Below are positions 26,279-33,036 of a stretch of DNA of 39,780 bases, piece by piece. Under the pieces are notes generated by a model, which saw only the letters and a program-made list of their open reading frames with translations, was not told where the DNA came from and made no database searches. The stretch lies in IMG/VR virus record IMGVR_UViG_3300045282_000312, positions 1 to 39,780 of that record; one strand, written 5' to 3'. Made by a program: the position numbers and the translations under genes. How positions within the stretch are numbered: position 1 is the stretch's first letter; every line of letters begins with the position of its first letter. Source of the stretch: a virus.

Positions 26279-27612
26279 CAACGTCCCATCTCCTTGGCAT
26301 ACGACTTGTTGTCCAGGACATCGCGCTGCAGATAGCGCATGTGGAACGCATCGGCGACATTGAGCGGCTCCTGGTGGGCACCGCCCGGATATTCGTGTTT
26401 GCGCTCGAGCAAATTGGTCTTGTGGAAGATCAGCGCACCAGCCGCACGCGCCTGGCGCTCAATGTTGACCACCCACTCAAGCGGCGGTCGCCACTGCGGG
26501 GTTTCAGTGGAAGCGGATGCACCACCGATCACCACCCAATCAAAAAGGTCGAGGCGCTGGAACTGAAGGTTCTCCAGGAGCGGCTCGAGCGAGAGCCACT
26601 TCACGGGCGCATTTACGTGACTGAACGCCTCCTCAGCGATCTTGACCCTGACCTGGGCATCGACGGTCGTCCCGACCCAGGCGTTTTGCGGGAAATCGAA
26701 TTCACGCAGTCGTTGAGGGAATTTGGTGAGGAATAAGAAGTTCCATTCGGGATGCTCGCGCACACTCGTGAGCACCGCGTCGATCCATTCCCTTGGCACC
26801 CACTTGCCAAATAGGTCCGCCATTGAGCACGTGAACACGTTGCGATACGCCACATCGTTGGCCGCGGTCGGTGGAACGACGGTGTGAGCTGGAGCGTCGA
26901 GGCGCTCGGGCAGGAATGTTGGGACGAAGCCTTGCACATAGAACCGCTGCGCGATGTCACGCGCATAGCAGTACGAGCAGTCGTGTTTGCAACCCGTCAC
27001 CGGATTCCACGACCAGCGCGCCCATTCGATGCTATCCGTCGATTGGGCATTAAACTTCGTACTCCAGCGAGGACGCTTGAGTACGCGCTCGTGGTCTGCG
27101 CGCGAAAGCTGCCGCCAGACGGGCAGCGTGATGAGGCCATCCACGGGCTGGACCTCCGGCGCCAGAGTCGGGCCGTCGGCCTCGATGACATCGGCGATGT
27201 GCTGAGCGGTGACTACCGGCGTGCCGTTCGCGGTTTGCGGCGCCGTCTCGACAGCCTGGCGCCAGGTCGCTGCGAGCTGCTGCGGATTGTCCCTAAGCGG
27301 GGCGAGCTCGCGCACCTGGGCCTCATTAGTCGGCAACACGTGGGGCGAGTCCACAATTGTGGACTCCTGACCCGCCTGTAGGGCGGTAATGGTTTCGGCG
27401 GCCGTGAGGACCTGATAGACACGGCTGCGCCGCCACCCCAGTTCGCGTTCGACGCAATCCTCGAAGCTGGAATAGCCGAGATCGCGCCAGCGCTCGTTGT
27501 CGTGGAAATCCCGCAAATCGAGGGCAAACTCGACCCACGACCGTTTGATGCGCTCGAGTTGGTTTCGCGCGACGTCGACGGCCGCGGCACTCAGTGGCAA
27601 GACGTCATTCAT
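26278..27612 (-). CDS. HTH-DUF5131 (phage Gp37/Gp68 three-Cys) radical-SAM-like protein
   Basis: A 444-residue fusion. Residues 195-400 match the DUF5131/Gp37-Gp68 family: SWNPVTGCKHDCSYCYAR holds C208, C212 and C215 (CX3CX2C), the 4Fe-4S pattern of radical-SAM enzymes, followed by CSMADLFGKWVP, FLFLTKFPQRL, WVGTTVDAQ, WLSLEPLLE and WVVIGGAS-type blocks. Residues 8-140 are an added part with a ParB/HTH-like look (YSSFEDCVERELGWRRSRVY). The family's reaction is unknown; it is often encoded beside TcmP, as here (8-base overlap with the gene upstream in transcription). DNA-directed or nucleotide-directed chemistry is a reasonable but unproven inference. Confidence 0.88.
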   Translation of the reverse strand: MNDVLPLSAAAVDVARNQLERIKRSWVEFALDLRDFHDNERWRDLGYSSFEDCVERELGWRRSRVYQVLTAAETITALQAGQESTIVDSPHVLPTNEAQVRELAPLRDNPQQLAATWRQAVETAPQTANGTPVVTAQHIADVIEADGPTLAPEVQPVDGLITLPVWRQLSRADHERVLKRPRWSTKFNAQSTDSIEWARWSWNPVTGCKHDCSYCYARDIAQRFYVQGFVPTFLPERLDAPAHTVVPPTAANDVAYRNVFTCSMADLFGKWVPREWIDAVLTSVREHPEWNFLFLTKFPQRLREFDFPQNAWVGTTVDAQVRVKIAEEAFSHVNAPVKWLSLEPLLENLQFQRLDLFDWVVIGGASASTETPQWRPPLEWVVNIERQARAAGALIFHKTNLLERKHEYPGGAHQEPLNVADAFHMRYLQRDVLDNKSYAKEMGR

Positions 27613-28435
27613 CGAAAAATCCTTCCATGCGGGTCTGCGCCTCGTGCTGGCGCTCTTCTCGCGTCATGTCGAGGTCGCGCAGGATCCGCTTTCCATCTGG
27701 CGACGTCCAGTTCTCGAATCCACTCTTGCGCCAGGCGGGCATGCTGACATGCTGCGTCCCGAGCATCCATGTCCATTCGGCAGTGCCGGCTCGCTTCCTC
27801 ACGATCCACGCGCTCTTGTCACACGTCGCCATACGTTCGATGAGCGTCCGACGATCCGTTTGGTAGCGGGCGGGCAAGTTCCGTGGTCGCTTGATTGACG
27901 TTGCCGAGACGTACACCAGCAGGTCGAACCGCTCACGCTTCGGCAGATGGACCAGGCGGGCGAGCAGGTCGAAATCAACCGCTTCGGTTGGGTCGTACAC
28001 AATGACGCCAAGGCCGTCGTACGCGGGCGCGTGCTTGAGCACCTCCTCGGCGAGGACTTCTGAATTGCCTTCAATTACCTGATACTGCGTTCCGGCTTGG
28101 CCGTAGCGCGCGGCGAGTGTCTTCTCGAGCGACACGAAGTTCGCGTGTCGCTGCTCGAGAAAGATGGCGTGGAACGGCTCCCCGAGCCGGGCTGATGCTT
28201 CGCGGAGCGCATCCATTGCCAGCGTGGGTGTGCCGTTGAGAATGCGGCCGTCCGGAAGAGGATGAAGTCCCGGCCCACTGGTCAGGTCCATCCACAGAAA
28301 TGGCCGCGGCCATCGGGGATGGTTGCGGAGCGCCCCGAGCCCGATGTTGGCAATCATCGAACACAGCCCGGCGAAATCGCGGTATTTGTGCTCGGACTCG
28401 TCACCGAGCCCGATGTCGTTGTCCCCCCGCGGCAT
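27605..28435 (-). CDS. TcmP-like protein (three-Cys-motif partner), Rossmann/methyltransferase-like
   Basis: A 276-residue product starting MPRGDNDIGLGDESEHKYRD. Residues 46-70 contain FLWMDLTSGPG and NGTP, the nucleotide/SAM-loop-like signature of the three-Cys-motif partner family. AIFLEQRHANF (about 90-100) and VIVYDPTEAVDFD (about 144-156) look like the next Rossmann strands. A short basic region (SIKRPRNLPARYQ) and a Trp-containing C-terminal part follow. TcmP proteins take their name from lying beside DUF5131; their activity is not established. The ATG overlaps the stop of a 12-codon leader ORF, so translation is probably coupled. Confidence 0.82.
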   Translation of the reverse strand: MPRGDNDIGLGDESEHKYRDFAGLCSMIANIGLGALRNHPRWPRPFLWMDLTSGPGLHPLPDGRILNGTPTLAMDALREASARLGEPFHAIFLEQRHANFVSLEKTLAARYGQAGTQYQVIEGNSEVLAEEVLKHAPAYDGLGVIVYDPTEAVDFDLLARLVHLPKRERFDLLVYVSATSIKRPRNLPARYQTDRRTLIERMATCDKSAWIVRKRAGTAEWTWMLGTQHVSMPAWRKSGFENWTSPDGKRILRDLDMTREERQHEAQTRMEGFFDE

Positions 28436-28473
28436 CAGGCCGCCACGGACTCGGTGCTAAGGTGAGGGAGCAT
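28435..28473 (-). CDS. 12-codon leader peptide coupled to the TcmP-like gene
   Basis: On the minus strand GGAGG (28484-28488) stands 10 bases before ATG 28473, opening MLPHLSTESVAA and ending in a TGA that overlaps the TcmP start (TGATG). The TcmP-like gene has no other clear ribosome site. A leader of this kind usually loads ribosomes for the next gene and may regulate it. The alternative, that this is chance, cannot be excluded. Confidence 0.45.
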   Translation of the reverse strand: MLPHLSTESVAA

Positions 28474-28541
28474 TGCGGACCGACCTCCGTAATGTGCGAC
28501 CGCCGCGCTGCACCATCAGCCGGCGGTCAATTATTTACGAA
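28474..28541 (-). promoter_or_regulatory. Intergenic spacer of the leftward operon
   Basis: The only sizeable gap in the leftward operon. Its upstream end (28527-28550) is clearly AT-richer than the rest of the window (ATTATTTACGAACTAATATT). TTGACC can be read on the minus strand at about 28531-28526, a -35-like hexamer with no convincing -10. It may hold an internal promoter for the leader/TcmP/DUF5131 genes; the evidence is thin. Confidence 0.3.
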
Positions 28542-28670
28542 CTAATATTCTAGGGCACGCCCCTTGATCTGTGCAGTGCTTCGAGGATTGTCATCCCGCG
28601 CTGAACTTCGAGATGAGTCGGTCGACTCGGCCGCCAGGAGGATCGCGAAGACGATGACACCACTCGTCAT
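28542..28670 (-). CDS. 42-residue peptide with hydrophobic N-terminus
   Basis: ATG 28670 overlaps the stop of the 59-residue membrane protein (ATGA). The product opens MTSGVIVFAILLAAESTDSS: a short hydrophobic run followed by a Ser/Asp/Arg-rich polar end. This could be a weak membrane anchor or signal-like segment, but it is too short for a firm statement. A longer reading from 28826 crosses the neighbouring gene in another frame and is rejected. Confidence 0.5.
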   Translation of the reverse strand: MTSGVIVFAILLAAESTDSSRSSARDDNPRSTAQIKGRALEY

Positions 28671-28846
28671 TGCCGTTTCTTCGACCTTTCCACCAGCACG
28701 GCGAGGATGATGACTACGCCGAACCAGACCGCCCACGCGACCAGGTAGTCGCCCGTCGACCAGTGGAACGCGTAGCCGAGGGCTACGGTGACACAGAAGG
28801 TCGCGATGGCGAAGATGCCTAGCCACGTGGGCACACGAGACGGCAT
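28667..28846 (-). CDS. 59-residue two-TM membrane protein
   Basis: ATG 28846 overlaps the stop of the 152-residue gene (TGATG). The product has two hydrophobic segments, about 8-26 (WLGIFAIATFCVTVALGYAF) and 36-52 (LVAWAVWFGVVIILAVL), and a basic end (ERSKKRQ), which predicts a cytoplasmic C-terminus. No family is recognised. A two-TM protein inside a lysogeny-side operon could be a superinfection-exclusion factor or toxin-like membrane protein. The tight coupling on both sides makes the gene credible. Confidence 0.7.
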   Translation of the reverse strand: MPSRVPTWLGIFAIATFCVTVALGYAFHWSTGDYLVAWAVWFGVVIILAVLVERSKKRQ

Positions 28847-29304
28847 CAGGGGCGCTTGATCTCGAGCCGACTGGGCGACGGCACTTCCGCGGTACCTGCG
28901 TCGATGATGGCGGCGATCGTCGCCCCGTGTTTGCGGTACTTGTTGAGCGCGTTCTTCGACACGTTCACCGTGGCCGGCACGGGCACCATGATCTCCTCGT
29001 ACTGCTCAGGCTCGAGGAACGCTTGCAGCTGGCTCAGGCACTCGAGGTCGTAGGTGTACCTGCGGGGCTGCGTCAGTTTGATCTCCCACTCGCCCGCGTC
29101 CAGCACGGTCGCGCCGGCGTCGCCCATCTCTTGCAGCAGATAGCTCTCGGCCTCGGTCAACTGGCGCTTGAGCTCGTCGATCTCAGTGCGGCGCAGCGCG
29201 ACGGTGCCAGCCAGGATCGCCAGTCGGTCGCGCCGCGGTAGATCCTGCAGCTCGCCCAGGCTCACGCCGGTTCCGCCGTACGGACGCCCTCCCACCAGGG
29301 TCAT
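28846..29304 (-). CDS. Hypothetical phage protein, 152 aa (Gp157-like layout)
   Basis: Residues 20-65 form a long charged helix (RTEIDELKRQLTEAESYLLQ). A small beta unit follows (GATVLDAGEWEIKLTQPRRY), then a helical part and a strand-loop (YEEIMVPVPATVNVSKNALN), ending with a short helix and basic tail. The layout resembles phage Gp157-type and host-nuclease-control proteins, but similarity is not strong enough to assign one. It overlaps its neighbours on both sides. Confidence 0.65.
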   Translation of the reverse strand: MTLVGGRPYGGTGVSLGELQDLPRRDRLAILAGTVALRRTEIDELKRQLTEAESYLLQEMGDAGATVLDAGEWEIKLTQPRRYTYDLECLSQLQAFLEPEQYEEIMVPVPATVNVSKNALNKYRKHGATIAAIIDAGTAEVPSPSRLEIKRP

Positions 29305-29576
29305 GGTAGGAGGTCCGCGCGCGCGGCTTCGTACAGCTCATCGACACCGTGGTCGTTTTCACGGTCGATGACGGCGACGTAGACGCGGCCGCCAGTTGAG
29401 CGCAGACGGGCCTGGATCTCGTCGAAGCTGGCGCGCACGTTCAGGCTCGTGTCGTCGGCCAGGACCAGGGTGCAGCCCTTCGGCCACGTCGGGTGAATGC
29501 GGACGATGTGGTCGACGTTGACCAGGGTGAACTCGCCTTCGGGCCGCGGGAGCTCGAGACGAAGAAAGGTGGACAT
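29301..29576 (-). CDS. FlbD-like small protein, 91 aa
   Basis: ATG 29576 is chosen because GGGGAGG lies about 10 bases upstream on the minus strand and the upstream gene's stop immediately precedes it; an earlier start at 29624 would overlap that gene. The product reads MSTFLRLELPRPEGEFTLVN and continues VDHIVRIHP, CTLVLADDTSLNVRASFDEI: the strand pattern of FlbD-type small beta proteins common in phages and bacteria. Their role is uncertain. It overlaps the next gene by four bases. Confidence 0.7.
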   Translation of the reverse strand: MSTFLRLELPRPEGEFTLVNVDHIVRIHPTWPKGCTLVLADDTSLNVRASFDEIQARLRSTGGRVYVAVIDRENDHGVDELYEAARADLLP

Positions 29577-29578
29577 GG

Positions 29579-29968
29579 CTAGAAGGCCTCCCCTGAAGGA
29601 TGGGATGGGGTCTGATCGACCCACGCTAGCCAGCGGTCGGCCAGCGTGAGCACGTGGTCGGAGCGAACTTCTTCGCGTGTCTGCGACAGTTGCCCGAGGA
29701 AATTGGCCGCGGCTTTGAGCACGGCGAGGCGAGTGATCGTTTCGTTGCGCGACACCTTGTCTGTCGCGGTTGACGAGTCGAGGACCTGGATGGCGCTGAG
29801 AAAACCCTTGGCGTCGACGACGACGGAGACGTGGGCGCCGACGGGCGGTAGCTCGAGTGGCCGAAACTTGCTGAGGTTCAGCCAGTCATCGCCGATCCGA
29901 ATACCCCGCTCGTTGACGCTCGCGACGGTGCCGTTGACGGTGGTGCCGGTGTAGCCGTTACTGGTCAT
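29579..29968 (-). CDS. Hypothetical protein with OB-like beta start, 129 aa
   Basis: ATG 29968 overlaps the SWIM gene stop (TGATG). The first half is beta-rich (VNGTVASVNERGIRIGDDWL, then AHVSVVVDAKGFLSAIQVLD), reminiscent of an OB or SH3-like small barrel. The second half is a helix (ITRLAVLKAAANFLGQLSQT). Such a layout is compatible with single-stranded nucleic-acid binding, but no diagnostic motif is present. Confidence 0.65.
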   Translation of the reverse strand: MTSNGYTGTTVNGTVASVNERGIRIGDDWLNLSKFRPLELPPVGAHVSVVVDAKGFLSAIQVLDSSTATDKVSRNETITRLAVLKAAANFLGQLSQTREEVRSDHVLTLADRWLAWVDQTPSHPSGEAF

Positions 29969-30207
29969 CAGGCGGCCTGCAGAATCGCCCACAGACGAAT
30001 CGCCAGCTGGTGCTTGCAGACCTCGCGTCGGAACTGGAAGTCAGGGCAGGTGCAGGACGAGCAGTCGGCGGCGTAGAAGGCGCCACTGTGCTGCTGGCTG
30101 GGGATGCCGTAGCCGCCACCCGGCAGGCTGAGCCAGTCCTGGGCGCCGGCAGTCAGCTGCAGGGCCTTGAGACTACGCGGGTTATCCGTTGAGAGCGTGA
30201 TCTGCAT
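29968..30207 (-). CDS. SWIM zinc-finger protein, 79 aa
   Basis: First gene of the leftward operon. Residues 52-66 carry the SWIM pattern CxC-x(n)-CxH: C52, C54, C64, H66 in CTCPDFQFRREVCKHQ. SWIM fingers bind zinc and usually contact DNA or partner proteins. The N-terminal 45 residues contain short strands and look like a minimal beta scaffold. ATG 30207 lies about 14 bases after the -10 box of the leftward promoter, so the transcript has almost no leader. As the first product it may regulate or serve the rest of the operon. Confidence 0.85.
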   Translation of the reverse strand: MQITLSTDNPRSLKALQLTAGAQDWLSLPGGGYGIPSQQHSGAFYAADCSSCTCPDFQFRREVCKHQLAIRLWAILQAA

Positions 30208-30209
30208 AA

Positions 30210-30276
30210 GTCAGTAATGAGACTATATCAAGACGTGCATGACTAAGCAACGTTTGGATATAGTCCGACTCATGAC
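30210..30276. promoter_or_regulatory. Divergent switch region with paired inverted operators
   Basis: Bases 30210-30229 and the reverse complement of 30257-30276 agree at 15 of 20 positions, including a perfect core GACTATATC (30221-30229) and GATATAGTC (30257-30265). Each core holds TATAGT, a good -10 box reading outward. This is the layout of a bistable switch: one repressor dimer per site could block both directions. Next to an XRE gene it is the natural immunity operator. Confidence 0.75.
30221..30250 (-). promoter_or_regulatory. Leftward promoter (lysogeny-side operon)
   Basis: Minus strand TTGCTT (30250-30245), an 18-base spacer and TATAGT (30226-30221). The start of transcription would fall about 7 bases before the SWIM gene ATG (30207). 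The -10 box overlaps the left operator. Confidence 0.55.
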
Positions 30277-30496
30277 TCTGTACGATGTTCATATGGTGAA
30301 GTTGCCGCGGTTGCGCAGCATCCGCGAACGCCAGGCCCTCAATCAGCGCGAGCTCGCGGAGAAGGCCGGCCTCACGCCCGCCTCGCTGTCCCGTATCGAG
30401 ACAGGCACGCAGGAGCCCTACATGAGTACTGTGCGGAAGCTCGCCAAGGCGCTGGGTGTCGAGCCCGCCGACCTCATGACTCCGCTCGATGACTGA
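30272..30496 (+). CDS. XRE-family repressor, 74 aa
   Basis: A Cro/C1-type helix-turn-helix: LRSIRERQALNQRELAEKAG, then LTPASLSRIETGTQEP, then STVRKLAKALGVEPADLM, the full five-helix pattern. I start at ATG 30272 because it lies 7 bases after a rightward TATAGT -10 box (30260-30265), suggesting a leaderless mRNA. ATG 30239 would include the operator in the coding region, and ATG 30293 is the alternative. There is no C-terminal peptidase domain, so it is a minimal Cro-like or small repressor rather than a LexA-cleavable CI. It faces the SWIM operon across paired operators. Confidence 0.9.
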   Translation: MTLYDVHMVKLPRLRSIRERQALNQRELAEKAGLTPASLSRIETGTQEPYMSTVRKLAKALGVEPADLMTPLDD

Positions 30497-30638
30497 CTCA
30501 GCCGACCAGGTCGAGCGCGTCTTGCTCGCCACGGGTGATATCGCGCGCATCCTCCGCGAGGTGATCGAACACCTGGCCACGATCGAAGAGCGACTCGCGC
30601 GCATCGAGGGGCGCCTGCAGACGCCCAATGCGAACTGA
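30489..30638 (+). CDS. 49-residue helical protein
   Basis: ATG 30489 overlaps the repressor stop by 8 bases. The product opens MTDSADQVERVLLATGDIAR and continues as one amphipathic helix (EVIEHLATIEERLARIEGRL), a likely coiled coil with heptad-spaced Ile/Leu. It lies between repressor and integrase. It could be a repressor partner, antirepressor or integrase directionality factor; no family is recognised. Confidence 0.65.
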   Translation: MTDSADQVERVLLATGDIARILREVIEHLATIEERLARIEGRLQTPNAN

Positions 30639-30655
30639 GCCCCGGTGAGCGACTG

Positions 30656-32374
30656 ATGGCACTCACGTACCTGCACACCGATCCGTTCGAACATCTTGGC
30701 CGCCCGCGATCTCGCGAATGGCTCGAGTCCCATGCGGTTGTCTGGGACGAGACTTCGGGTGTTCTGCCGACGATCATTCTCGGCGTCTACCGACGCATGT
30801 CGACTCTCGGACAGGCGACGGGTTACCGCCAGCAATCCATGATCGAAGATATGACGGGTGTGGTACTCGCGAAGGGCCCGGCTTTCGGGGTGATCATCTT
30901 CGACGAGGGCAACCGATCGGGTCAGGTGCTCGCCAAGCGCAAGGTCGCGTTGGCAATGATCCGCGCGCTCGAGCAGGGCGACATTGATGGCATCGCCACT
31001 CCCGATGCCAAGCGCCTTTCGCGCGATCAGTACCTTGGCGGGGGCCGCGAAATTGTCCTCGCGGTGCGGCAGCGCAAAGCCATGTTGATGCTTGGCCGCG
31101 GTGACGTCGTGAACCTGCGCAACTATCGTGAGCGAAAGCAGTTCGAGCGGGAGCTGCGCGACGCTTCCGATGAGATCGGCGAAATCCGTCAGACTATGTA
31201 CTCGGGCTGGGCCGCGCGGGCGCGGTGGATCGCCGAAGGGAAGGTCGAGCCGATGTTCCGAGGTCCGGCACCCTATGGCTACCGCCATGTCGACTGCCTC
31301 GATGAGTACGGCGAGGTGGTCCGCAACCGTGGCGTCCCTCGACGCACGCTCGCGAAGTTTGACGAGGATGCCGCGGGAGTGGCGCGCATGATCGAACTTT
31401 TTGACCAGGAGCGCAGCCTGAACATGGTGGCGCGAATCCTCAATCGCGAGGGCTACGCCCGCCGCGTGCACAAGGGCGCCTATTCGAAGGGATGGACGGG
31501 GCAACGCCTGCGTGGCCTGTTGCTCAATCCCGTCTATCACGGTGTATGGCGCGCGATCCGCGAGAAGAGCTCGGACCTCTGGGAGGACTTTGACGAGGCC
31601 GATCTGCAGCACCCCGTGCCTCACCTCGCGTACTGGACCGAGCAGTGTGCGCGCGATTGGCTGGCGAAGTTCCAGCCGAGGGTCGCTCATCGTATCCGCA
31701 TTCACCCGCGGCCGTTTGTCGGACTTCTGGTGTGCGCCGGCTGCGGCGGTGCGATGACGGCAGCTGGCCGCCATGGCTACCGCTGCCGCCGCGCGAACCA
31801 GCAGGGTATGGGCATGGTCCAGGGACTCTGCCCAGTGCCGCAGACGCTGAGTGCCGAGCAGGTTGCCGTTCAGCTTCGCGGACTCTTCGCAGTGAACATT
31901 CGCGAGGCCGCCGAGGCGATCGTGGGCGAACACCAGCGACAGAGGGCTGAAGCTGTACGCGACCCGGTCGCCGACGAGCTCACGCTGCTCGACCAGCAGG
32001 AGTCCGCGCTGCTGGACCTGGTGGTTGGCGGCAGCATGAGTCCGCAGGTCAAACAGCGCTACGAGTGGATCCAGGAGCGGCGCTCGCTGCTGTTCGAACG
32101 CCAGCAGCGGCAACAGAGCGTGGTGCGTCTGAGCGATGACCAGGTGGCGCAAATCGCCGCCCTGCAGACGGCGCCTGAGGCGATTTACGACGAGCTCGAG
32201 CCGAACGAGCAAGCCGAGTTGTGGCGACTGCTGAACGTGCAGGTCAAGATCGAGCATGTCGGCGGCCGCGGGATCAACAGCCGCTATCAGTCGTCGATCG
32301 TTGAGGGCGCCGAGTCACTTAGCGCACGTAGCATCTGGATAGTTAGCTCTTACCTGACTGGGGAAGCTGCGTAG
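30656..32374 (+). CDS. int: Large serine recombinase (phage integrase)
   Basis: A 572-residue site-specific recombinase that joins phage and host attachment sites through a serine-DNA link. The catalytic domain has GVYRRMSTLGQ with presumed nucleophile Ser49, EGNRSGQ near 85-90 and the RLSRDQY active-site stretch (about 120-126). The recombinase domain includes GPAPYGYRHV (about 203-212) and LLLNPVYHGVWRA. A zinc ribbon follows at about 357-395 (VCAGCGGAM, then YRC and LC), with a coiled-coil-like insertion and a helical end. The N-terminus is unusual: about 42 residues precede the usual start of the catalytic domain. The gene lies next to the repressor, and its 3' end overlaps an antisense gene by 32 bases. 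Confidence 0.93.
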   Translation: MALTYLHTDPFEHLGRPRSREWLESHAVVWDETSGVLPTIILGVYRRMSTLGQATGYRQQSMIEDMTGVVLAKGPAFGVIIFDEGNRSGQVLAKRKVALAMIRALEQGDIDGIATPDAKRLSRDQYLGGGREIVLAVRQRKAMLMLGRGDVVNLRNYRERKQFERELRDASDEIGEIRQTMYSGWAARARWIAEGKVEPMFRGPAPYGYRHVDCLDEYGEVVRNRGVPRRTLAKFDEDAAGVARMIELFDQERSLNMVARILNREGYARRVHKGAYSKGWTGQRLRGLLLNPVYHGVWRAIREKSSDLWEDFDEADLQHPVPHLAYWTEQCARDWLAKFQPRVAHRIRIHPRPFVGLLVCAGCGGAMTAAGRHGYRCRRANQQGMGMVQGLCPVPQTLSAEQVAVQLRGLFAVNIREAAEAIVGEHQRQRAEAVRDPVADELTLLDQQESALLDLVVGGSMSPQVKQRYEWIQERRSLLFERQQRQQSVVRLSDDQVAQIAALQTAPEAIYDELEPNEQAELWRLLNVQVKIEHVGGRGINSRYQSSIVEGAESLSARSIWIVSSYLTGEAA

Positions 32375-32540
32375 GCTCGACTATTTCCTCGAGCGCTCGT
32401 TTTGCCAGATAGCGCTCGAGGGCTGGGCCCAGGATGCGGGCGAGCCCACCGATCTGCGCTGGTGTGAGCGAGCCGGGGGCGCACGCCTGTTCGACCAGGT
32501 GCAGGTCGGACGGTTGTGGCTCCCGATCGACAGCTGACAT
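32343..32540 (-). CDS. Small hypothetical protein, 65 aa, antisense to integrase end
   Basis: ATG 32540 opens MSAVDREPQPSDLHLVEQAC and ends inside the integrase 3' end. A short helical domain (SLTPAQIGGLARILGPALER) is followed by a helical tail. No ribosome site is visible upstream, and the start lies directly beside the GTCTGTC/GGACAG regulatory block (32541-32652). An antisense overlap with int could lower integrase expression. It may also be a shadow frame, so confidence is moderate. Confidence 0.5.
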   Translation of the reverse strand: MSAVDREPQPSDLHLVEQACAPGSLTPAQIGGLARILGPALERYLAKRALEEIVEPTQLPQSGKS

Positions 32541-32652
32541 GTCTGTCAGTATCTGGCGTGCCGCGGGTGCCGTCGACGCCTACGTCAGGACAGATCGCCT
32601 GTCTGTCCGTGGACTGTCCTCTTGGTGGACAGGTGCCACCTACGCCGGCGAA
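32541..32652. promoter_or_regulatory. Intergenic block of GGACAG/CTGTCC sites; possible operator or attP
   Basis: GGACAG at 32588 and 32627 and CTGTCC at 32603 and 32614 lie within 45 bases, in the order forward, reverse, reverse, forward. GTCTGTC occurs at 32541 and 32601. The region separates two minus-strand genes downstream of the serine integrase. Serine integrase attP sites are typically short imperfect dyads beside int, so this is the best attP candidate seen; an operator of the neighbouring HTH protein is equally possible. Confidence 0.45.
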
Positions 32653-33036
32653 TCAGGCTTGCTGGACGCTCACGATGACCGCGCGCGGTCCAACCTCGGC
32701 GCGGATCTTGGCGATCGCCTCGTCGACCGTCGCCGCCGCGACCCAGCGCTGTTCGCGCAGGGTGTAGATCACCAGCCAGGACGTCTCCGCGCGAGGCTCG
32801 ACGTCCGTGGGCTCGCTCGCTCCTGCCAGGCGCAGCAGTGCGTCCCAATCATCGAACGGCGGCCAGGGGACCTGGTAGCGCTCTCGGAGCCGATACAGCG
32901 TGCGTGGCGCGATACCGAGCGCCTGGGCCATCCGGTCGTGGTTGCTAGCAGTGGGATCCGCAAGAACCGCGGCGCGCATCGCCTCGGCGAGCTGCTCGCG
33001 GGTGCGGTACGGGACCGTACGTCGCTGACCTGGCAT
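32653..33036 (-). CDS. HTH regulator, 127 aa
   Basis: ATG 33036 is preferred because GAGG lies 8 bases upstream; GTG 33042 is too close to that site. The N-terminal part includes TREQLAEAMRAAVLADPTAS and the clear HTH NHDRMAQALGIAPRTLYRLR, as in small phage and Fis-like regulators. The C-terminal half is a small mixed unit (TSWLVIYTLREQRWVAAATV, then DEAIAKIRAEVGP). It may read the GTCTGTC motifs on both sides of its gene (32541-32652 and 33108-33137), which would be autoregulation; this is inferred. Confidence 0.75.
   Translation of the reverse strand: MPGQRRTVPYRTREQLAEAMRAAVLADPTASNHDRMAQALGIAPRTLYRLRERYQVPWPPFDDWDALLRLAGASEPTDVEPRAETSWLVIYTLREQRWVAAATVDEAIAKIRAEVGPRAVIVSVQQA

Noticed and set aside
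28620-28720. A classical rho-independent terminator in the leftward operon
   Set aside because: No GC-rich hairpin followed by a T-run was found, and the genes overlap, so read-through is expected.
28671-28826. N-terminal extension of the 42-residue peptide
   Set aside because: The Arg/His-rich product overlaps the two-TM protein in another frame. The ATGA overlap at 28670 gives the better start.
30182-32257. Minus-strand open frame of 691 codons across the integrase
   Set aside because: It runs against the serine recombinase with all its motifs and also crosses the switch region and repressor. It is a shadow frame.
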